From NCBI GenBank assembly GCA_037043015.1, contig CM073329.1, positions 9,626,648-9,690,647 on the forward strand: a stretch of DNA of 64,000 nucleotides. Direction: 5' to 3'. Position numbers and translations under genes: made by a program. The notes under the pieces are model-generated. The model was not told the DNA's origin. It ran no database searches and saw nothing but the letters and a program-made list of their open reading frames with translations. Numbering within the stretch: position 1 is the stretch's first letter; every line of letters starts with the position of its first letter. Below, one piece after another: positions 11,022 through 21,799 of the stretch. Source of the stretch: Bryum argenteum (Eukaryota > Streptophyta > Bryopsida > Bryales > Bryaceae).

Positions 11022-12000
11022 TTAACCCCTAAACGTCCCTAGTGTCGAAAAACGACAATTTGGATGAGGGGCAGAAACTTTGAAGAGCCATAACTTCTTC
11101 ATCCAAACTTCGTTTTTGACAAAATCACTTGGGTTAGGTCACAAATCAAGTCTCGTTTATGTGGTAAAAATTGCAAACTCATAAAATAAAGTATGAATAA
11201 ATGGCATGGATTTTAGTGAAGGCAGCTTTTGTTTTTGGGTTTTCAAACATTTGGCATGTTTTACCATTGCAAGTCAATTATGTGAAATCTAAAATAGTTT
11301 TTCATAAAAAAAAATTTCATAGGTTTGATACTTAGTGCATCCCAACAACTTTGTAGTTGGAAGTTTTTTGATCTAGATAACTTTGGTATTGGCTTTGCTA
11401 TGATGTTTCTACAATGAAAAAAGTTAAATATGGATGATTTTTGAAGAGCTAGATCTCCTTCATTCATCGTCAGATTTTGACTTTATTTTTTGGGATGGAT
11501 TCCAATTATAGTCTATTTTTAGTGGTAGAAACCTTGACCCAATCGAGGATATATTGAAGAAAAGGCATGAATTTGAGTGCAAGGGGTCTAGTTTTGGACT
11601 ATTTTTCCTTTGTAAAATTTTTGGCAGTTTTCACGACTACAAGGCTACTATTTGAGCCAAGATTTTTTTTTGATGAATTTTTTTGGTACAAGAGTGTATT
11701 TGGGATGAAGATGAACAACTTTCTAGTTTCTGATTTTTTTATTGCAAATTTCATGTTGGTAGTATTTTCACTTCAAAGTGGAAATGATGGTATTTTGTAG
11801 CCTGTTTTGCGCAATAATATGTTATGATCTCGCAATCTATGAGGTCCCATGAGTCAAGTTTTGGTCCACATGATCTACTACAAGTCTATTACAAGTTTGT
11901 ACGGTTGAGATCTGAATAGCTTATATTTATTTTCATCTATATCACTTTTTTTGAAAATGAGTTTTTGGCTAAAAATACCCCAAGGACGTTTAGGGGTTAA
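11022..12000. mobile_element. TTAA-flanked inverted-repeat element, copy B (979 bp)
   Basis: Starts TTAACCCCTAAACGTCCCTA and ends CAAGGACGTTTAGGGGTTAA, a 20-base near-perfect inverted pair. A perfect hairpin TGTCG-AAAAA-CGACA lies at 11043-11057 just inside the left end, the same as in copy A. Its interior differs from the C/M subfamily and is repeated in pieces at 17305-17770. No transposase is encoded. Confidence 0.85.
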
Positions 12001-13791
12001 GTATACTAGTTGTTGGTTTTTGACATTTTGGATACATACTTGAATTTTCAGCAAGGTGTAACGTTCTGTTCGAGACAAAATTTCATCCAATTTTATTTCT
12101 ACTAGAACTTACTTCAAGTTTTCTTTGACGTGGAACTCATTTTGTTATTGCATGAGAATATGATAGTTAAGGGACGTTTGAAGTGAGGTCACTTGTGCTT
12201 TAGAGTTGTTTGTCTTCTTTTGGGGTGAAAATTTCAATAATTTGGCATTGAGAGGGGATACTTGAGCATGCAATCAAAGAGAAGAAGCAAGGGTTCAGAA
12301 AGATGGATTAGCACAAAAAGTGAGGTTTAAGAAAGGACAAAAATGCCACCGCCAAGCTTTTCATTGCGATAATGCGGTGGTACTTCCTCCCAAGCTTTTG
12401 AATAACAATTTATTTCATCATGTAAATTTGATATCTTCCTCCTAAATTTCAAGAGCAATGACAAGAGCTTTGACACTCATGAAAATTTGAATGTAAACAT
12501 TGAGTACGATGAGTAAGGATATTTCATTTGAGAATTGGAACAACCGCACACAAACAACAAATCTCTTCCTGTCTCCTACAATATTTCACTTGCACAAAAT
12601 GATCAAACTCATCAAAGCAACATTGTCTTATCACACGAGATTCCAATTCACTTGTCACACACAATTTACAGGAGATGTATATTGATGACGTCTTAGATGT
12701 ACATCTTATCTTAATTGTCTCTAACAAATGATTAGAAATTGTGTTTGACAAATGTGTAGAAATTTTGTCTGATAAGACAAACGTGGATCAAAGTAATAAA
12801 AAAACCTCTTATAAAATGGCATTGGCTTCACAATTTTACAAAAAAAAAAATGCCTACAATCCAAATCAGTGTCAATGTTAAAGTTGACCCATTGAACAAG
12901 CTTGTTCTTGGAAGGCACATCCTCCTTTCTCATTGTGATTTAAGCATTGTGATGTATACCTTACAATATTGGTACAACTATTTTGGAGCACTCTTTTTAG
13001 AGCGTCTCTCTAATGTAGCACTTTTTGATTAGGTGCTTGTCGTAATAAGTACTCATGATTAGCAATTCTAAAGAAGTGAAATTTAGATGTGTAACCGATT
13101 ATCAATAATACTTATGTCAATTTAAGAATATTGTGTATTTTTCACATACTTAGTGACACAGATACCAAGTTCCTACAGTAGTTGTGTCTTTCTTGATTAC
13201 TTTGCTTCTCCATTTAATCAAAAACCTTTTAATTTAGGATATTTTTTTCATTTCGAGGATTTTCTTATAGCCCTACCTAGTCGCAATTAGGGTTTAAGTC
13301 CCCATGTGCAAGTGGTAATCCATCCAACTATTGCCAAGTGCATGAACAAGTACACTCTAAGTCCTTGAGGAATGATGTGTCTCCCTTCTCTCGTGCACCA
13401 AAAAAAATAAAAAATAATATGTCATAAAAGGCCCTACTTGTTGCAAGTGACATCTTGAAGCATGCTACATGTAGAAGCAATTATAACAAAACAACTGACA
13501 TCATACTTATGGATTCTAAAGAGCATGAGTATAAGTAGAAAAATAATGGGGAGGTAATCTTAGGACCTTACAAAGAAGTGTCTATTGACCTTTTCACTTG
13601 AAACTACTCTACGATTTCCACCAAGAAATTTGTGTTAGATTTGCAAACCTTCACTAGGGTGTTACCAAGAAAAATGTGCAACTTTGTATGACCATATTTG
13701 CAACCAAACTAACCAAGTTTCATTATATATGACCAATTTTTTTAAAATTGAGTAGATAATATCAAAAGAGTTTACATACATAAGAAGTAAT
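12001..13791. other. Intergenic, nothing recognised
   Basis: AT-rich DNA with only short open frames. No motif, RNA gene or element ends could be supported. Confidence 0.4.
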
Positions 13792-14377
13792 TTAACCCCT
13801 AAAGATCCTTGGGTGTTTTTGGGAGCTTAAAACCTCAAAACTCCAATTCCCTACCTCTATGCACTTCAAGGGGTGCGAAACAATTTTTTTATTCTTTTCT
13901 TAACTTCCAACCGTAAGATCTTGTACCTAAGCCAATTTTCAGTATCTGATATAAAAATTGACCGTTGGATGTTTACCATTTGAGAGATTATAACATCCAA
14001 AGTTTGTCTACGAAGTTTTTTTGGGCATTGTTGAGATTATTTTTGACACTTTTGGAGGCTGCCCTTGTAAAATTGGTACTCTTTGTGACTTGGGGCCCTT
14101 TGGAACTTAAGTAGTGATTTGGTCATGAACATATTTCCAAAAAAAAATCTCAAAAAAATACTAAATTTAAACTGCCCCAGTTCGGCTCGCAAACCAAGAA
14201 TTGTTGTAGAAGACTCAAAAATTGGAATTTGGCTTTGTAAATTTTACCACATACACTTTGCAGTATAGGGAGCACCCATTAAAAAATTTAGGCAAAAATA
14301 TTACTTTTAACCTATTCATCTAAGCTACCCAAAATATCAAAAGCCCGATTTGGTCCTCTTGGATCTTTAGGGGTTAA
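13792..14377. mobile_element. TTAA-flanked inverted-repeat element, copy C (586 bp)
   Basis: Starts TTAACCCCTAAAGATCCTTG and ends CTTGGATCTTTAGGGGTTAA, an almost perfect 20-base inverted pair. The interior contains the family words CCAACCGTAAGATCTTG, GACCGTTGGATG and TATAGGGAGCACCCATTAAA. Its length nearly equals that of copy M (about 585 bp), pointing to a shared non-autonomous master. Confidence 0.85.
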
Positions 14378-14888
14378 GGTCCAATTGCGACTCCTTTTTA
14401 GCATTCCGTAGCATATGAAGGCTATAATAAAAGTTGTAGGTGACAACACTAATAAAATCTACTGCTATAATAAAATTCAATTCTTCAAAATCATCTATAC
14501 AAAACTCTTACGGTGATAAGCTCCTGCAACGATAGAGTTCCAAGATGATATGGTATAATCTTAATTGGGTTCCATGGTGATAGGGGCTTGTGGTGATATA
14601 CACAATTTCTACACCTCTCAAATGAAGGATGTACTATCTTGTGATTCATAATATAAAAACATTGCTAAATTATTAACATCTTCACATTTGTTTATACCTT
14701 TACTATCTCCCCAAAACACTCTTTAGTTTGCAATTTCAATCATTTTTGAGAAAACGACATCTGTTTTTGTGATTTTTTTAAATTTTTATTTTTTAAATAT
14801 TTTTATCATAAACTTTTTGGTGGGCACTATAAACTTTACATATCTTATTGCCAACTTGGTTTAGATACCAATAAGAACACACATACCA
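14378..14888. other. Intergenic, nothing recognised
   Basis: No gene or element boundary supported. Confidence 0.4.
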
Positions 14889-15473
14889 TTAACTCCAGAA
14901 GGATCAAGCCTGTTTTTGAGCCATCAAAACCAAAATTTGCAATTTCTTGACCACTTTGTGCAAGTGAGATAAGATTCAATATTTTTAACTTTTTGGTATT
15001 TTCATCCGTAAGATCTTGAAAACAACTACTTTGTACTAATACCATGTGAAATTTTAACCCTTGGATCTTTACTATTTGTGAGATCATAATGTACAAAGTT
15101 GATGCAATAGTTTTTTTGCAACATTTTGAAGCCTGCTCTCGTAAATTCTCACAAACTTTTTGACTTCAGGAACTTTGGAACTCAAGTAGCTATGAAGTTA
15201 TTTTCAAAGAGAAAATTTCGAAAAAAAAATGAAATTAAAAATCTACCCGAACCTGTTTTGGGCTTGAAAACAAAATTTTACATTAATAAATTCTCAATTT
15301 TGGAATTTGACATTACAAATTTTCACACACACACCTTGTAATGTAGGGAGCACCTAGCAAAAATCTTAGGCAAAAGATTAATTTCAAACCCTTCATCTAA
15401 GGTGCCCAAAATCGAAATCGCAAAAACCACATTTTACATCTTCGTCCTTTTAAGTTTGATTTAAAATTTGTGA
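14889..15473. mobile_element. TTAA-family element, copy M (about 585 bp, diverged ends)
   Basis: The left end TTAACTCCAGAAGGATCAAG is a degenerate family terminus. The interior runs collinear with copy C (ATCCGTAAGATCTTGA, then ACCCTTGGATCTTTAC, then GTAGGGAGCACCTAGC), and the right end is near a TTAA at about 15470. It is an old copy. Confidence 0.6.
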
Positions 15474-15894
15474 TCTTATTTTCTGAGTGGATCGTCCTTA
15501 ATCTGGAGAATTGGCAAGTGATTAGGAGCTTGTCAAGTACAACGAGACATGCAAACTTGGAAGATCACGTGACAAACATAATTTTTGCAATTCACAATAC
15601 TTAAAAAGTTTGTGAATTCTAAACATTGCACTGCATATGCGGCATAAATCCAGTAGATTCATGTCCAAGAGTTGAGTTTCCTCCTGCTCCTCAAACTACT
15701 GACACTCAATCGAACATCAAAACATAGAATAAGAAACATCATGCAACATCCAACCATACATGCACTTAAGACAGGAAAATAAGAGTTGGTCACAGAAATG
15801 AGCGATCACTTCATACAGCCACTTTTATAAGCAGGGCCGCCACCATACATATCTCTCTACTATTGAATCCAGTTTGTTGCTCAAAGGAAGGAGA
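15474..15894. other. 3' flank of tubulin-binding cofactor A
   Basis: Non-coding DNA following the cofactor A stop (gene on the minus strand). The part nearest the stop is presumably the 3' untranslated region. Confidence 0.4.
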
Positions 15895-16952
15895 TCACCG
15901 AAACATAGGCTCCACCTCCGTCACCAGTGCCTTCGCTGCTGCCAATTCCTCAGTCTCTTGACATGTCGCATCGTTCTCTGCTTCCGCCTGGTCACCAAGA
16001 GAACATTACATCAAAAGCTGAAACTGCAAACTCCCTCATGAGCTATTGACCATAACCATTGCTCATTCAATCACCAACTATTGTTGCATGCTCCAGAATA
16101 TTTTGGTTATGATCACTCAAAGAAGAAAGCGCTCTCCGTTTCGATCAATCTGTGTACTGGTTATTGAAGACAGGACTCCCCTCAATGCAATCAGAGCCTG
16201 TTCATGTGGAGATTATCTTAAGAGTGTTGCATTTCGGTGAACGCTACGATCTGAAAGAAATGAGAATCCGATTCAACCAGTAAAGTTAACCCTATTTTAT
16301 CATATCTTGGCATATGTAATTTGTAACCGGAATAAAAAAGTTTCGGAACATTGAGTAGACTTCTTAGGTTGATGAAATGAGCAGCTATAGAATATGAAAC
16401 TACAGAGAACTGCAACTACAGAGTGTGGCATTACAGAGTGCAAGCATTTTCCAGAAGTATGTAAGAATACCAATCTACACACCCTCGGTTGTATAATCAA
16501 AAGCTTCAAGAAGAAGAAGAAGGAAATGCAACTAGAGAGTGTGACATTACAGAGTGCAACCGATTCCAGCAAGAAAATCTGTCATTTTCAGAGAGAAACC
16601 CTAAACGAAAAAGGAGAAACTAACCACAAGCTCCCGAAGCGCATCAAGAGCGGACTCCAAGCGGCGCCGACAATCGGGAATCATCATCCGCGACTCAGCC
16701 AGCACATTGACCTGCAAAAAAGAAAAGAAAACGCTCAATTCCAAACAAGAGAGAAAAGAAGTGTTTAGTTCGAAAGAAGGGTTTGGAGATTGAATGAACC
16801 TGTTGCTTGATGTCGTAGGGGTCGGCATTGTTGTCGCGCATGGACTGCGTCTTGGCAGCCTCCCGCTTCTCCTCCGACTCGTATGACTGAAACTCCTTGA
16901 GCGTGCGCTTGCACACGCCTGTCTTCACCTTTAAATCCTTCAATGTCGCCAT
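15895..16952 (-). CDS. TBCA: Tubulin-binding (folding) cofactor A
   Basis: Three exons on the minus strand: 16952-16800 (51 codons), 16711-16625 (29 codons) and 15987-15895 (30 codons plus stop), all joined in phase 0 at GT-AG sites, giving 110 aa, the usual family length. The protein starts MATLKDLKVKTGVCKRTLKE and contains EKREAAKTQSMRDNNADPYD, then ESRMMIPDCRRRLESAL, the conserved helical-bundle segments of the family. By family knowledge, cofactor A is a small three-helix chaperone that holds beta-tubulin released by the CCT chaperonin and feeds it to the cofactor D/E/C pathway in the cytosol. The start is the first Met of the conserved block. Introns are 88 and 637 bp. It lies divergent to the membrane-protein gene at 18078. 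Confidence 0.93.
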
Positions 16953-17304
16953 TGCAGGAGAGATTGATTGTGAGAATGTGGGTGAGAGTATTGATCGAGG
17001 GATTGCTGCAGCGAGATTGTTGGGTTCGTTGAGGGTGGTGGCGTGATTGCCTTGACAAGTGTGCTTTATAACAATGGGGTATGTACTGTATTTTGTGTGT
17101 ATATACGGAATCGAGTACAATCGTGTTTCTTAGGGTACACTCTTCAGTGCACAACTCTTGCGGACAGAGCGAGTAGACCCGAGGTGGCACAAAGGACCCA
17201 AGCTCATGGCAGCTTAACAGCACAAAGGACATCACAGCACTTACACATTATATAAGAGTTGTTAATTAGTGTTATGTGGAAATTAGTGTAACAAGTAATT
17301 TTTG

Positions 17305-17770
17305 GAGCCTTTCATGACTCAAATTTTGGTCCACATGGTTTACAATAAGTCTACTACAAATTTATGCGGTTGGGATCTAAATAGATTGCCTTCATTTTCA
17401 TTTATGACATTATTTTCAAATTTGTGTTCTTTGGCTAATTATATCCAAGCGTGCATAAGGATTAATCGGATTGGAATTTTTTTGGAGTGAAAGTGCTCAA
17501 TGAATTATTCGCTCTCTAGTGGTTGACTATCAGGAATAGCTCATGAATTGTCTGTGCTTTTACTAACAAGGTAGCAAACTTTTACAATTGAAATCAATTA
17601 CCTCATGTTCTGAAAATTATTGTAAAGTCAACATGAAGTATAAAATCTAGTTTCTGGTGTATAAATCTTAACCCAATCCAAGGTGATTTCAACACAAGGC
17701 ATGATATTTAGTGCAAAGAGTCTAGTTTTGAACAAGTTTTTCCCTGCAAGACTTTTGGCAATTTTCAAAA
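17305..17770. mobile_element. Two rearranged fragments related to element B
   Basis: 17305-17465 matches the right end of copy B (11840-11990; shared words include TTTTGGTCCACATG and ATCTAAATAG), and 17630-17770 matches an interior segment of B (11485-11640; shared AGTCTAGTTTT and AACCTTGACCCAATC-like words). Their order is reversed relative to B, so this is either a tail-to-head pair of partial copies or a rearranged one. Confidence 0.6.
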
Positions 17771-18077
17771 TGATCCTACATGCAAAAATTACACAAAGAC
17801 ACAATTATCATCTACATTTTTCTTATTACACTAATCTAGAACTTAGTATAAAACAATTCAATAAAACATAAGTTCCACCGAGAAATTCAAATATTTGAAT
17901 AGAACTTCGTCTCGGATGGGACTTTTTCTCCTCGAGGACGCCAGCTATTCACACCCTCGTGGCCGCTCCGTTCGACGCTAAGAGCAATTCCTCGCGTCGA
18001 TGGCTGTCCGAAGAATTGAGGCTCACGTCAAGCAATTCGACTCGAAGCAGTGATTAGTCGAATTCGATGCGGAAACG

Positions 18078-19256
18078 ATGGCCGCTCCCTGGCATGCCGT
18101 TCTCATGCTCACATCGCTCTGGTGTTGCATCGCTCTCTCGCACGGGCGCTTCATGCCGAACATCTCGACAGCTCTTGAGGCTCTAAATGGCGCCGCCGAG
18201 TCCAATTGCACCTCGTTGTTGATCACAAGGTTCGCTCGCTAGGTTTTTAGGGTTTCCTTCCCACTTGAATCTGCAGGAATTGAATTGAAATTCAGCTCTT
18301 ATGTTCCTGCTCTCCACTAAAATCATGATTTAGGATTTTTCCATTTTCCAAAAAGTGAGAAATTCGTAAGTCGCTATCAGTGATACTTCCAGATTAAAAA
18401 CAGTTTTTGGTCAGTGAAGTGCAGAACTCATCGTCATCCCCTAGTGATTTAAGCGAGTGGCAGGCTGAGGATCAGTATCATCATCGTCCTGTCTCCACTT
18501 TTCAAGGTACGGCATGTTACTGACACTTTCAATTGCAAGTACCTCTGATTTATGTTCCTCTGAAGATTTTTACCTTTGCCTTTATGTTCTCTTTTCTCTT
18601 TCAACAGCGAGTATCTCTGTTTTATGTTCTCTTTTGCCTTTTCCATTACTTTTCATAGTGTCTTTTTGTAAATGTTTTATTGCCATGGAAGCTGTTATCC
18701 CTGCAGCTTATATTCTATATCATGTGTTCCCGTTGATGAAATTCATGATTGCGTGCAAGTGAGGAGAGTGTGTGCCATTTTAGACGTCCATGGAATACGA
18801 GAAGACTTGTCTTGCCTGTCATTGTCACTGTCTTTCAACTTTAAGATTCAAGCTCTTTTCTAATCAATATTAGTTTTTACTACTTTTGACTTAGCTTCTG
18901 AATAACTTTAGCTTATAGTTGCTTTCATAATGAAATGAACTGTAATTGATTTTGACTTTAAGGCAACTTGTTTTTGTGTAGATGCGAAGTGGAAGGGGAC
19001 GGTGGGCAAAGTAGCGAAGTGGATATTCCGCACTTGCATGGTGCTCTTGGCGTTGTTCGCAGTGTTTTACGGTGCGACTTGCTTGTATTCCTGCTGCTTG
19101 GGGTTTGATTTACTGAGCAAGATCTGGCGATCACTCGGTGGATGTGGAGCTCTGAGAGCTCTTTTGAGCTACTTCGTGAACCTCGAGCAAGCTGTAGTGG
19201 TGGAAGATGATACAGATGCTGCTGCTGTTCCCCTTGTCGTTGCTTCTACTGCATAA
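18078..19256 (+). CDS. Unrecognised 172-aa single-pass membrane protein with signal peptide
   Basis: I assembled this from three exons, 18078-18229, 18415-18506 and 18982-19256, joined in frame (phases 2 then 1) at GT-AG sites. The start ATGGCC is in good context and gives MAAPWHAVLMLTSLWCCIALSHG, a typical secretory signal peptide. A Ser-rich luminal or extracellular stretch follows (about residues 24-93) with three N-glycosylation sequons (NIS, NCT, NSS), then a Lys/Trp-rich pre-membrane segment. A hydrophobic, Cys-rich transmembrane helix lies at about residues 96-121 (FRTCMVLLALFAVFYGATC), and a roughly 50-residue tail carries an acidic EDDTD. This suggests a type I membrane protein. I know no family match. 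In-frame splicing through three exons and codon-like composition support a real gene. Confidence 0.6.
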
Positions 19257-19605
19257 TTTAGTGTTTTGCGATGCGCATATGGGGTGGGGATCTTGATACC
19301 CTGCCGACTGCAAGCATATTTTCTTATGTGTAGCATAGATTTTACTCTGTACCAATCGTTTTGTATTGTAGAATGGTGTATACTTGAATGTACAGTACAC
19401 TACAGTCCCCTCAAGATTATATTAATACGAATTGTGCTGTGAGAGACAGTTTTTCACCCGACTTTGGAAACTGCCCTTATACTCAAAATTGATCGAATTT
19501 GAAAATTGTGAAGTGCGTCGCAATCACAATGGAGTCCACTACACGGATGTACATATTTATTAGAAAAATTAGAAAAAGGTACAAACACTTCACACACTAT
19601 CTATT
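19257..19605. other. 3' flank of the membrane-protein gene
   Basis: Probable 3' untranslated region, then AT-rich intergenic DNA. No other gene seen. Confidence 0.4.
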
Positions 19606-20157
19606 AACAATTGTTACTAGCCTTTGCTTCAAGTTGGATGTTCATTCCTATGTGCAAGTTGAAATGAGCATATAGGGTTGTTTTTGAGGTACTAGAGCTC
19701 ATTCTTGATGAAAGATTTGTATCACTTCCTCTTGTGTTGTGATTTGGAACATTTTTATCAAGAATTTATATGGCATATAAAGTTGATTGATATGTAAACC
19801 TGTAAATTGGCAAGAGGATGGTAGCAAACAGATTTGAGCGTGACGACCATCTCCTTAGAGTAATCACTCAAGTGACGACCATCTCATGAGAGTAATTACT
19901 CGAATTCAAATTGCATCATGTTTCAAATTAGTGCGGCATTTGTAATGGTGATGTGGGCTTTTACAGGCTTTGGTATAAGTTTATCGAAATTTGAGGCTCA
20001 TTAGAAACCCACCTTAGATTGCATCACATAGCGGAAGTAATACAAATCATCCAGAAAGGATAACCTTTAGTATCTCTAGAACATTGTGTATGCTTATTTC
20101 AAATTTGCACGTTAGAATGAAACATTCGAATTTAAGCAAAGGCTAGTAACACTTGTT
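19606..20157. mobile_element. Foldback element with about 60-bp terminal inverted repeats (552 bp)
   Basis: AACAATTGTTACTAGCC at the left and GGCTAGTAACACTTGTT at the right begin an inverted similarity that continues about 60 bases inward (TTTGCTT, then ATGTTCATTC-type words and GTGCAAGTTGAAA). The interior has a local direct repeat of GTGACGACCATCTC. No coding capacity. The long terminal repeats suggest a miniature DNA transposon or foldback element. Confidence 0.65.
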
Positions 20158-21799
20158 TCTAACCCTTAGTCGACAAGGGGAGGGGTCTTTGACAAAAGAG
20201 CTCGTTGTCTTGTTGCCAGTTGGTATCTCGCACCCATCTGACAAGTCCAATGCTATTCTAAATTTCTCACAATCATAGACTATTACAATTTCTACTCAAT
20301 TCTAATCCTTTGCAATATTGCTACAATTTTGATGCATGTGTACATGAATTTCTTAAAATGTAACATTGAATGTCAACTTCCTTAATTTTCTAATTTTTAA
20401 AATTTACTATGGATTACTATTTTTAGTGTGACAAGGAGGGTGATTCAACAAAGTAACTCTATATGTGCATGTAGTAGATTTTATGTAAATTTTAAATAAG
20501 AGAGCTTCTAGATGTGCCCTTTTATGCACATAAAGTGCATGGTGAATGGAACAATATCAATGTCTTGTAGTTGGACTCCGAGTTCTAGGCTTAACACTAG
20601 GGGTTGGTTCTCAATACTGTGCATGTTTCAATGCTCCAGCCTCTCAAGCTTTTCAACATAGAGTAGTTTATTCAAAGTGTATAGTGTGATTTTACTTTTT
20701 GAGCATTAATTGACCAATGACCCTTGTGAAGGGTGCCACATGGACCCCCTTGTGGAAGTGCCACCTCGCAATTATAGAATTAAGGCAAAATTAGTTAGGG
20801 AATTAGTGTGGGATGATGATTTAGCATGCCAACCCAACAGCCTTTTTCCCACCCACAACTCCCACTCTACATACTTCCTCGCCTTCTCTGCAACCTCAAA
20901 CACTATGAGACAAATCCGCAATTCCATACCATACATACCATCACCATCATACCATCACCATACCATGCCATCACCATGCCATACCATCACCATACCACAA
21001 CCATATCCATTCACCTCAGGAGATGCCAATAATCAATTAATGTCAAGTGGCATGCAATTTTTTGCGCATAGTTTAAATCAAAATGATAAGACTATCTTTT
21101 AAATTCATAAATTAGATAGTAATAGAGCAAAATCTTTTAAAGAGAATCTTAACCAAAGCAAAGAGATTGAAGTAGTCAGACTTACAACATAATTAAGTAA
21201 CTATAGTAGCATAAACATAAGTAGTAAAAAGATATGTAGATTCATATGCACAAGGATGATCAATTAGTTATATTATGTCCTATTGAGATTTATAAGAAAA
21301 AAGTAAGATAATAATATCTCTTCCTATGAAATTTTACCAAGTAATCTAGATATTACAGTCACCTAAATTCAATATGAAGTAAACTTGAAGTTGATTTGAA
21401 AGTTATGAAAACAATGTTGACATGAAGTTAAACCAAAAATCATACGAGAAAATTTGATAAAAAGGAACATTAAACTTATGGGAGAGGGTGACATACAAAA
21501 CCATTACATGCATTTTACATAAGTTTTTCACACTATATATATACTACATAGAAGATAAATTATCATGCAATATTTGGGATAAATGAGTAAGGAATATTCT
21601 ACATATATCTCATATGAAGCATATAATACAATATAAGAACACCACAAGGCACTCAATTGTTGCATGGTATCATAAATAGCCTCTTGGTCACCATGAACCA
21701 TGCCAAGTTTTTTTTGTCAACCCTCTAGTCTTTCAGTTTGTGTTCAATTTGATTGAACCAACATTGTAATATCTCTAATCAAAAAGCTAACTTTGAGAT
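20158..21799. other. Intergenic with a CCATCA/CCATAC simple repeat at 20926-21008
   Basis: Positions 20926-21008 are an imperfect short tandem repeat of CCATCA and CCATAC, which creates spurious open frames. The rest is AT-rich without a supported gene. Confidence 0.6.

Noticed and set aside
20710-21102. 130-codon open frame with His/Thr/Pro repeats
   Set aside because: Generated by the CCATCA/CCATAC simple repeat at 20926-21008.
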